The translations under genes and the position numbers were made by a program. This document shows, piece by piece, positions 7,119 to 13,551 of a DNA stretch of 14,770 bases (position 1 is the first letter of the stretch; each line of letters begins with the position of its first letter). The stretch covers positions 1-14,770 of the forward strand of contig SKVI01000342.1 of the NCBI GenBank assembly GCA_007129525.1, given 5' to 3'. The notes beneath the pieces are model-generated. The model worked only from the letters and a program-made list of their open reading frames with translations. It had not been told where the DNA came from and made no database searches. The DNA comes from Gemmatimonadota bacterium (lineage in GTDB: Bacteria > Gemmatimonadota > Gemmatimonadetes > Longimicrobiales > Gaopeijiaceae).

Positions 7119-8575
7119 CCCTCCTCTTCCAGCAGGAAGGCCTTCTCCCGGAGCAGGAGGTAGACCCGTCCCTCCCGGTCCCGGACCATGCGGACCCGCA
7201 GCCCTTCGCGGCCGTCGGCGATGTGACCGGTGAGAACCCCGTGGTCGTGGACCCTGATCTCCAGCGGCTCCGGGGTGTTCATGTCCGCTGCCAGCGCGCC
7301 GTCCGCCTCCACCAGGACCAGAACCTCGCTCCCGTTCCGGTAGCGGCCAGCGTGCTCCGGGCCCGGGGTCAGGACCGGCTCCGGCGATGGCACCACCGGA
7401 ACGGGGACCAGGTCCCGGGCTTCGGCGGGAGGTTCCGCGGGGGCCTCGGGGTGTGCCGGAGCGTCAGGGAAATCGGCGGTCTCACCTGCCAGCTCTCCGG
7501 CCAGCTTCTCCAGAACGTGCGAGGAGGCGGCCATCATGTGCGTACCTCCCCCGTTGGTGAGGACGATGACGCCCAGTCGCAGCTCCGGCACAACCCGGAT
7601 CGCCACGGAGTAGCCGGCTCCACCCCCCACGGCACGCGCCTCTCGCCACGGACCGAACTCCCGGGTCTGCCAGCCCAGGCCGAAGCGAAGGGTGCCGTCG
7701 GGATCCGTGGGGTCGGCCACCACCGGCAGCGAGGAGCGTTCCAGCGCACGGGCCAGGGGAGTCTCCGGGGAGCCCAGCCAGTGAGTGAGCAGCCGAGCCA
7801 GGTCGGGTCCGGTGCTCCAGCCCCGGAGGTGGGCTGCGAGGACATCGTCCCGGGGAAGGGAGGCCGGCTCGAATGGAGCATCGGGGCTTCGGCTCCAGAC
7901 GAATCCCGGCGGGGCGCCTTGCTGGATCGCGGACTGGGTATCGAAAATGGTTTCAGCCAGGCCTGCCGGGCCGATGACCTCCTCCTCCAGCAAGCGCGAA
8001 AGGGGGCGTCCGGCGACTGAAGCGAGGACGTGACCCGCCACCAGCAGGCTGTAGCGGGAATCGGACCGGATCATCCCCGGATCCGTCACCAGGACGTGGT
8101 CTGAGAGCAGCTCCACCTCCCGCTCCGGCGGGAGGTCCTCGGGGGCTTCGCCGGGCCGACGCGAGAGGAGGGGCGAATCGTCCATGCCCGCGGTATGGGT
8201 AAGGAGTTGAGCCAGGGTGGCCTGCCCTACCCGAGTGGGGAGCTCCGGCGCCCAACGACTCACCGGGGCGTCCAGCTCCACCACACCTTCCAGCGCCATC
8301 CGAGCGGCCAGGGCGCCCAGGAGAGCGTCACCGGTGGTACCCAGGTAGAAGGGCCGATCCACGCTCATCTCCCGGGTCCGTGTCTGATCGATGTGCCCGA
8401 AGGCCTCGAGGAGCACCAGGCTGTCGCTGTGGACGGCGGCCACGACGGCGCCGCTGGCCGGCTGTCGGACGAGCTGATCCCGGACGCGCTCGCCCAGCTC
8501 CTGCTCCTGAGCCAGGAGGGGGCCCGCGAGGACGAAGAGGGAGGTGACAGCCAGAGACCAACGAAAGGGATCCAT
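7112..8575 (-). CDS. Secreted serine-hydrolase (class C beta-lactamase fold) homologue, catalytic motifs lost
   Basis: Predicted 487 residues. The signal peptide is MDPFRWSLAVTSLFVLAGPLLA, cleaved before QEQ. The scaffold is clearly that of the beta-lactamase/esterase/DD-peptidase class C superfamily: MALEGVVELDAPVSRW after the helix that normally carries SxxK, LLTHTAGM (normally LLTHTSGL), GRPLSRLLEEEVIGPAGL, and GWSTGPDLARLLTHWL. The catalytic residues are not there: the SxxK site reads TTGD (80-83), the YxN region reads RSDSRY (170-175), and the HxG region reads AVGGGAGY (315-322). It is therefore probably a pseudo-enzyme that binds rather than cleaves. A Pro/Glu-rich linker (about 383-417) leads to a C-terminal beta-rich domain of about 70 residues. 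The start at 8575 was preferred over 8710, which would put 45 unlikely residues before the signal peptide. The gene is divergent from pgaA. Confidence 0.87.
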   Translation of the reverse strand: MDPFRWSLAVTSLFVLAGPLLAQEQELGERVRDQLVRQPASGAVVAAVHSDSLVLLEAFGHIDQTRTREMSVDRPFYLGTTGDALLGALAARMALEGVVELDAPVSRWAPELPTRVGQATLAQLLTHTAGMDDSPLLSRRPGEAPEDLPPEREVELLSDHVLVTDPGMIRSDSRYSLLVAGHVLASVAGRPLSRLLEEEVIGPAGLAETIFDTQSAIQQGAPPGFVWSRSPDAPFEPASLPRDDVLAAHLRGWSTGPDLARLLTHWLGSPETPLARALERSSLPVVADPTDPDGTLRFGLGWQTREFGPWREARAVGGGAGYSVAIRVVPELRLGVIVLTNGGGTHMMAASSHVLEKLAGELAGETADFPDAPAHPEAPAEPPAEARDLVPVPVVPSPEPVLTPGPEHAGRYRNGSEVLVLVEADGALAADMNTPEPLEIRVHDHGVLTGHIADGREGLRVRMVRDREGRVYLLLREKAFLLEEEGG

Positions 8576-8600
8576 CACGTGTCCGGGGCTGTGAAAAGGG

Positions 8601-8628
8601 ATTACAAGAAGGGCCGCACCATCAACAA
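8601..8628 (-). promoter_or_regulatory. Candidate promoter of the serine-hydrolase-like gene
   Basis: On the minus strand TTGTTG (8628-8623) and TGTAAT (8606-8601) are separated by 16 bases, with expected initiation about 18 bases before the ATG at 8575. Reasonable -10 match, moderate -35 match. Confidence 0.35.
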
Positions 8629-8641
8629 GGCTGCACCACCT

Positions 8642-8673
8642 CACGACGATTGCACTCCACGACGATCGCACTC
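8642..8673. repeat. Tandem 16-bp repeat, two copies
   Basis: CACGACGATTGCACTC (8642-8657) is followed directly by CACGACGATCGCACTC (8658-8673), one mismatch in 16. It sits 13 bases upstream of the proposed -35 of the serine-hydrolase-like gene, a position suited to an activator bound as a tandem dimer. Confidence 0.7.
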
Positions 8674-8719
8674 CCTGTTCCTGACGCGGGGATGACTCCT
8701 TTACCCGCAAACCAGCCTA

Positions 8720-8753
8720 CCGCTCCACTCCTTGCCTCCCGCTCTACTCCTTG
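8720..8753. repeat. Direct repeat with 19-base period, two copies
   Basis: CCGCTCCACTCCTTG (8720-8734) and CCGCTCTACTCCTTG (8739-8753) match at 14 of 15 positions. Both contain an ACTCC core also found in the neighbouring 16-bp repeats (GCACTCC at 8652 and 8668). Confidence 0.6.
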
Positions 8754-8869
8754 GGTCGTTGCCTTGTCCCTGCTGAGCGCCAACAGCCTTTCAAATCCGT
8801 TGCGAAACCCCCACTCTCCCCGCAATCCGCGGCAGGCGTCCGGATATCGAGGTGCTGTGGCGATGCTCG

Positions 8870-8896
8870 CAGGACGTTCTGTAAATCCTGTCAGGA
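8870..8896. promoter_or_regulatory. Pair of palindromes upstream of pgaA
   Basis: CAGGACGTTCTG (8870-8881) is palindromic at 10 of 12 positions and TCCTGTCAGGA (8886-8896) is a perfect inverted repeat around one base. They lie about 200 bases before the pgaA start and share a CAGGA/TCCTG half-site. Candidate operator for pga; no regulator gene is visible. Confidence 0.3.
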
Positions 8897-9091
8897 AAAC
8901 GAGTTGAGTTCATGAAACCGCCTGATTGTGGCCGACAGGTATGGGTGTTGCACGTCTCCCGCAGTCGAAGCGGTCCCGACTCGACCCGTCGGTCCGGACC
9001 GCGGCAGCCTGACGCGTGCCCTGAAGCCAACCCCCGGAGTCACATGCCAGCGTTCTCAGAAACCCTGTGTGGACGGTTGACGGAAAGCCCC

Positions 9092-11584
9092 ATGATCGTT
9101 CGGCTTCGGTTCCGGCCGTCGATGGTGGCTGCTTTCCTGGTCGCCGCGGGCGTCTTCTGGGCGGTGGGTGGCCTCGTGGCCCAGGCGCCCCCTGCCGGGG
9201 ATACCACTTTCGGTTCTGTCGACGTGCAGCAGCGGGCTGACGACCGGGATCGTGCGGTTCAGCTGGCCCGGGAAGGGGAGTACGACGAGGCCCTGGAGAT
9301 CCTGAGGCGACTTCACCGGGAGGCGCCTGAGCACTTCGGCATCCGGGGAGATCTCGCCGCCGTGTTGAGCTGGGCCGGACAGGACGAGGAGGCGCTGGAG
9401 GTCGGCGAGCGGCTCCCCTTCTGGGAGCTGGATCCGATCGTGGCCGAAGCGGTGGCCCGTTCGGCCCGAAACGAAGGGCAGCCCGGTATCGCGGTGGGCA
9501 TCTACCGACAGGTACTACCCAGCCACCCGGACCGGGTGGAGATGCGGATCGGTCTGACGATGGCGTACAACGAGTGGGGCCAGCTACGAGCGGCGCTGGC
9601 CGAATCCGAGGAGCTCAGGGAGAGATTTCCTGGCCACGCCGAGGTCCGGATGGCCCGCGGCCACGTCCTGTTCGCCGCGGAACGGTGGGCCGAGGCGGCA
9701 CTGGAGTTCGCACTGGCCAGGGAGCAGGATCCGGATCATCCCGAGGCCCCGCGGCGAGAAGTGGAGGCCCTGGAGGAGCTGGGAGCCCACGGACTGGCCC
9801 AGGAACGGGTCGAGCTGCGCGCAGGCCTCTTCTCTCTCGAGGAGCGGGCTCGCGTCGCGGCCGGACACGGCTCGCGCCTCGTGGAGTGGGCCAGCGCGAC
9901 CCCCACCGGCCCGACCCCGACCGAACGGTTCGAGGCGGCAGACCGGGCGATTCGGGCCCTGGACGCTGCTTTGGCGCGCCTTCCCGCAGAGGAAGGAGGC
10001 TTTCAGCGAGTGCGCCTGCGCTTCGATCGAGCGGTCGCCCTGAGGGAACGGCATCGAATGGCCGAGGTCCGGGCCGAGGTCGAGGCGTTGGAGGCTGAGG
10101 GCCACGAGCTCCCCCCCTACGTGCAGCGGGTGGCGGCAGACGCAGCGCTCTACGAAGGGGACGTGGACGAAGCCGTGGAGCGGTACCGTGTAGCCCTCGC
10201 CGGTTGGCCAGATCACCCGGAAACCCGCATCGGACTCTTCCACGCCCTCGTCGAGAAGCGTCGGTTCTCCGAGGCCAAAACCCTGCTCGAAGAAGATCTG
10301 GCCCGCCAGCCGGAACGCCGTTGGATCGAAGGGACCGACCAGTCCCTGGCGAATCCCGACCGGCTGAGCGCTATCGTGGCCTGGCACCTGGGCCTGGCCT
10401 TTTCCGGAGACCTGCCCGGGGCCCAGGAAGGGCTCGAGTCCCATCTGTCCCGGGCACCCATGAACGTCTCGCTTCGCCAGGAGCTGGCCACGGTCTACCT
10501 GTGGAGGGGATGGCCCCGTCGGGCCATGGAGGAATACCGTCGCCTGCTCACCGTAGATCCGGAACACGTGGGTGCACGTGTGGGTCGGGTGGCGGCACAC
10601 CGGGAGCTCGGGGAGCGTGGACGCGCACTTGCCACCCTGGACACCCTCTGGACCCTGGCGCCGGAGAACGAGCACGTCCGTCGGGAGGCCAGGGCCACCC
10701 GGATCGATGGTGCGTGGGAGTTGAGCGCCGATGTGGGTGCGGGTCGGAGCACGGGTGGGGAGCTGGGGACCCGGGACCACACCCTCACCACCCGGATCCT
10801 CTCGGCTCCGGTGGCCCACCACCTCCGATTCACTGCCGCCTCCCACCGGTCCGATGCCGAGTACGAGGCGGGAACGGGAATGCACGACCGGGTGTCTGCC
10901 GGGATCGATCTCCGGGTCCGGTGGCTTCATTTGCAGGTCGAAGCGTCGGATCACCGGCAGGGCGAGAGCCGGATGGGGGCGGAAGGACGAGCCGAGCTCT
11001 ACCTCGGCGACCGTCTCTCCCTGCGCGCCCGAGGGCAATCCCACTCGGTGGACGTTCCCCTGCAGGCCACCCTTCAGGATGTTCGCGGGTGGGAGGTGGG
11101 CGGGGGCTTCACCTGGAGAAGCCACGAGCGGCGGTACTGGATCCTGGACGGCGGTGTGCTCGAGATGACGGATGGGAACCGCCGCTGGAGCGTCTATTCG
11201 GGACTTGAGCAGAGCCTGGTGCACGGGGCGGTACACCGCCTGGCCGTGCGCCCTGAGTTCTACGGTGCCAACCATGCCCGCAGCGACGTGCCCTACTTCA
11301 GCCCGTCCCGTATGGGGAACGCCAACCTGTCCCTGCTCTGGGAATGGACACCCTGGGAGACCCGGGAGTCGTCCATGACCCAGCGAATCATGGGCACAGG
11401 TGGCACGGTCTCCCAGACCGGCGAGTCCCTGGAGCCCTTCGCTGGAGGGGCGGTGGAGCACGAGTGGGGCCTGACTCGCAGGTTCGACCTCCGGTACGGA
11501 GTGACGTTCGGCCTGCCCGTCTACGACGGCACGCGCGAGCGTAGGACGGCCGGACATGCGGGCTTCACCTGGAGGGTGCGATGA
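9092..11584 (+). CDS. pgaA: PgaA-like PNAG export porin (TPR domain plus outer-membrane barrel)
   Basis: Predicted 830 residues, close to E. coli PgaA at about 807. A signal peptide (basic MIVRLRFRPS, hydrophobic core, LVAQA) leads into a periplasmic superhelix of TPR-like repeats (about 45-535; for example GEYDEALEILRRLHREAP, GDVDEAVERYRVALAGWPDHPETRIG, GWPRRAMEEYRRLLTVDPEHVGARVG). From about 541 a roughly 290-residue beta barrel of alternating hydrophobic strands runs to the C-terminus, including DVPYFSPSR followed by LLWEWTPWETRE, matching E. coli DVPYFNPKR and EWMTWRRYE, and a final FTWRVR strand. It exports poly-beta-1,6-GlcNAc across the outer membrane; the TPR domain is known in E. coli to bind PgaB. 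The start at 9092 was chosen for the signal peptide and the GGA about seven bases upstream. Its TGA overlaps the pgaB ATG. General TPR-barrel proteins are the alternative, but pgaB and pgaC beside it settle the call. Confidence 0.92.
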   Translation: MIVRLRFRPSMVAAFLVAAGVFWAVGGLVAQAPPAGDTTFGSVDVQQRADDRDRAVQLAREGEYDEALEILRRLHREAPEHFGIRGDLAAVLSWAGQDEEALEVGERLPFWELDPIVAEAVARSARNEGQPGIAVGIYRQVLPSHPDRVEMRIGLTMAYNEWGQLRAALAESEELRERFPGHAEVRMARGHVLFAAERWAEAALEFALAREQDPDHPEAPRREVEALEELGAHGLAQERVELRAGLFSLEERARVAAGHGSRLVEWASATPTGPTPTERFEAADRAIRALDAALARLPAEEGGFQRVRLRFDRAVALRERHRMAEVRAEVEALEAEGHELPPYVQRVAADAALYEGDVDEAVERYRVALAGWPDHPETRIGLFHALVEKRRFSEAKTLLEEDLARQPERRWIEGTDQSLANPDRLSAIVAWHLGLAFSGDLPGAQEGLESHLSRAPMNVSLRQELATVYLWRGWPRRAMEEYRRLLTVDPEHVGARVGRVAAHRELGERGRALATLDTLWTLAPENEHVRREARATRIDGAWELSADVGAGRSTGGELGTRDHTLTTRILSAPVAHHLRFTAASHRSDAEYEAGTGMHDRVSAGIDLRVRWLHLQVEASDHRQGESRMGAEGRAELYLGDRLSLRARGQSHSVDVPLQATLQDVRGWEVGGGFTWRSHERRYWILDGGVLEMTDGNRRWSVYSGLEQSLVHGAVHRLAVRPEFYGANHARSDVPYFSPSRMGNANLSLLWEWTPWETRESSMTQRIMGTGGTVSQTGESLEPFAGGAVEHEWGLTRRFDLRYGVTFGLPVYDGTRERRTAGHAGFTWRVR
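11571..11584 (+). promoter_or_regulatory. pgaA-pgaB coupling site (ribosome binding site and ATGA overlap)
   Basis: GGAGGG at 11571-11576, inside the last pgaA codons, lies four to five bases before the pgaB ATG at 11581, and the pgaA stop TGA (11582-11584) overlaps it as ATGA. This fixes the pgaB start and points to translational coupling. Confidence 0.8.
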
Positions 11585-13551
11585 AGACGGTGGGATGGTG
11601 GAAGGGATGGAGAGGACTCGCACTGGGCCTCCTGCTGGTCGGATGCGCAACGGGCGGACCCGAGCCCGCGGAGCTGGAGCGCCGGATCGGACCCTCCTCA
11701 GGAGATCTCCCCCCGACGGTTCAGGTGGTCTCGTACCACGATGTCCGGCCGGAGCTGGAGGGGGATCTGGATCCCGATCGCTACGGTGTCTCCACAGCGC
11801 GCCTGGTGGAGCACTTCGAGTGGTTCCGGGAGGAAGGGTACACTCCGGTCTCACTGGAGCAGATCATGGACGCCCGCCAGGGGCGGACCACGCTACCGGA
11901 CCGTCCCATCCTGCTCAGCTTCGACGACGGACTTCGGAGCGTGTACACCGAGGTCTTCCCCCTCCTCAAGCTGTACCGGTACCCGGCGGTGGTCGCCGTG
12001 GTGACCGCATGGCAGGACGCGCCGGAAGGGTGGACGCTGGAGTACGATGGCCTGGGCGTTCTTGGCCCCGAGGACTTCGTGTCCTGGGACGAGCTGCGAG
12101 AGATGCAGGCATCGGGGCTCGTGGAGGTGGCGAGCCACAGCCACAATCTGCACGAAGGCGTCCTGGGGAATCCGTTCGGCAACGAACAACCCGCGGCGGT
12201 GACGCGAGTCCTCGATCCGGAAGCCGAGCGATACGAGTCGGAGGCGGAGTGGAGAGCGCGGGTTCGTGCGGACCTGGAGCTGTCCAGCCGACGGATCGAA
12301 GAGGAGTTGGGTCGCGCCCCCCGGGCCATCGTCTGGCCGTACGGCGCCCACAATCGGGTGCTGGAGGAGATGGCCGCCGAGCTCGGGATGGCAGCGTCCA
12401 TCACCCTTCGTCCAGGTGATCAGCCAGTGGACGAGCTGCACGGGATGCGCCGCTACCTCATCTCCGGAAATCCCGACGTGGATCAGCTCGCCTGGCTTCT
12501 GCGCAGATCGGCGCGGGACCTGGAGGAAGCGCCTGTGAGGGTCGTCCACGTGGACCTGGATTACGTTTTCGATCCGGATCCGGTCCAGATGGAGCGGAAC
12601 CTGGACGCCCTCCTGGACCGGATCGAGTTGCTGGGGCCCAACACCGTATACCTGCAGGCGTTCGCGGACCCCGAGGGAGACGGAACCGCACGGGCCCTCT
12701 ACTTTCCGAACCGCCACCTCCCGGTGCGATCGGACCTCTTCAACCGGGTGGCGTGGCAGTTGATGACCCGGGTCGACGTGGAGGTCCTGGCCTGGATGCC
12801 CATGCTGGCCTTCGACCTGGGGGACGACGAGCTGAACGATGCCCTCTCCGTCAAGCGGTGGGACGGCGGAGACGCAGTCCCGAGCCGCCCCGACTACTGG
12901 CGGCTCTCGCCCTGGGAGCCGGAGGCCCGGCGGATCGTGTCCGAGATCTTCGAGGACCTGGCCGCGCACGCCGCCTTCGACGGAATCCTCTTCCACGACG
13001 ATGCCTACCTGAACGACCGGGAGGATGCATCGGCGTTCCCCGGCGAGCCGGGCCGACTGCCGACGACCGAGGACAGGACCTCGGCGCTCCTGGACTTCGG
13101 AGACGAGCTCCTGGAGGTCGTCCGGCAATACCGCCCAGTGACGCGGAGTGCGCGGAACCTGTATGCCCGTGTCGTTCTGGAGCCCCACTCCGAGGAGTGG
13201 TTTGCTCAGAACTTCAGGCGTTCGCTGGAGCGCTACGACCAGGTGGCCGTTATGGCCATGCCCTACATGGAAGAGGCCCGGAACCCCGATCGATGGGTGT
13301 CGGAGCTGTTCGACAGGGTGGAGGAGGTGCCCGGAGGGCTTGAAGGGACCGTCTTCGAGCTGCAGAGCGTGGACTGGCGTGGACCCGAACCGATTCCGGC
13401 CCGGGAACTGGCGAAGTGGATGCGGAGTCTGGAGGCCCGCGGGGCTCCGCACTTCGGATACTACCCGGATGATTTCATCCAGGGGCACCCCGATGTTGAC
13501 GTGGTGCGTCGGGTCCTTTCGGTCGAGCGGGATCCTTGGGCGAGGAGATGA
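11581..13551 (+). CDS. pgaB: PgaB-like poly-GlcNAc de-N-acetylase, two-domain lipoprotein
   Basis: Predicted 656 residues against about 672 in E. coli. The signal peptide ends in LLLVGC (lipidated Cys22). The NodB-like polysaccharide deacetylase domain (about 45-280) keeps the active-site set: YHD (His53, Asp54), LSFDDG (Asp115, Asp116), ASHSHNLH (metal-binding type His186 and His191) and VWPYGAHN. The C-terminal glycoside-hydrolase-like domain (about 315-640, GHL13 type) keeps VHVDLDYVFD (Asp325), VYLQAFADPEGDG, WFPNR-like YFPNRHLPV, MPMLAFDL, AAFDGILFHDDA (Asp473, Asp474), NLYARVV, EEWFAQNF and FGYYPDDF. It removes a fraction of acetyl groups from the poly-GlcNAc chain in the periplasm, needed for export, and can bind or cleave the deacetylated polymer. 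Both domains look active. It overlaps pgaA and pgaC by four bases each. Very close in motif order to E. coli PgaB throughout. Confidence 0.96.
   Translation: MKTVGWWKGWRGLALGLLLVGCATGGPEPAELERRIGPSSGDLPPTVQVVSYHDVRPELEGDLDPDRYGVSTARLVEHFEWFREEGYTPVSLEQIMDARQGRTTLPDRPILLSFDDGLRSVYTEVFPLLKLYRYPAVVAVVTAWQDAPEGWTLEYDGLGVLGPEDFVSWDELREMQASGLVEVASHSHNLHEGVLGNPFGNEQPAAVTRVLDPEAERYESEAEWRARVRADLELSSRRIEEELGRAPRAIVWPYGAHNRVLEEMAAELGMAASITLRPGDQPVDELHGMRRYLISGNPDVDQLAWLLRRSARDLEEAPVRVVHVDLDYVFDPDPVQMERNLDALLDRIELLGPNTVYLQAFADPEGDGTARALYFPNRHLPVRSDLFNRVAWQLMTRVDVEVLAWMPMLAFDLGDDELNDALSVKRWDGGDAVPSRPDYWRLSPWEPEARRIVSEIFEDLAAHAAFDGILFHDDAYLNDREDASAFPGEPGRLPTTEDRTSALLDFGDELLEVVRQYRPVTRSARNLYARVVLEPHSEEWFAQNFRRSLERYDQVAVMAMPYMEEARNPDRWVSELFDRVEEVPGGLEGTVFELQSVDWRGPEPIPARELAKWMRSLEARGAPHFGYYPDDFIQGHPDVDVVRRVLSVERDPWARR

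Larger units (their letters stand above)
8576..9091. other. Long divergent intergenic region upstream of pgaABC
   Basis: 516 bases separating the serine-hydrolase-like gene and pgaA. It holds the minus-strand promoter candidate, two tandem repeat pairs and two palindromes described separately. Upstream in-frame ATGs for pgaA exist at 8912 and 9044 but the residues they would add are not signal-peptide-like. No convincing pgaA -35/-10 pair was found; TTGAGT at 8904-8909 has no good partner. I see no riboswitch or small RNA I can name, although the distance allows a long leader. Confidence 0.6.

Noticed and set aside
8881..8960. Possible cyclic-di-GMP riboswitch ahead of pgaA, suggested by the biology
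   Set aside because: I could not find the conserved GEMM sequence elements or pairing in the leader.
8912..9091. Upstream in-frame extension of pgaA (ATG at 8912 or 9044)
   Set aside because: The added residues are Arg/Pro/Ser-rich and precede an otherwise normal signal peptide; the ATG at 9092 begins that signal directly.
9584..11854. A 756-codon minus-strand open frame opposite pgaA
   Set aside because: PgaA on the plus strand explains the region fully; the antisense translation is Pro/Gly/His-rich without domains.
11893..13488. A 531-codon minus-strand open frame opposite pgaB
   Set aside because: Shadow of PgaB, which matches its family along its whole length.
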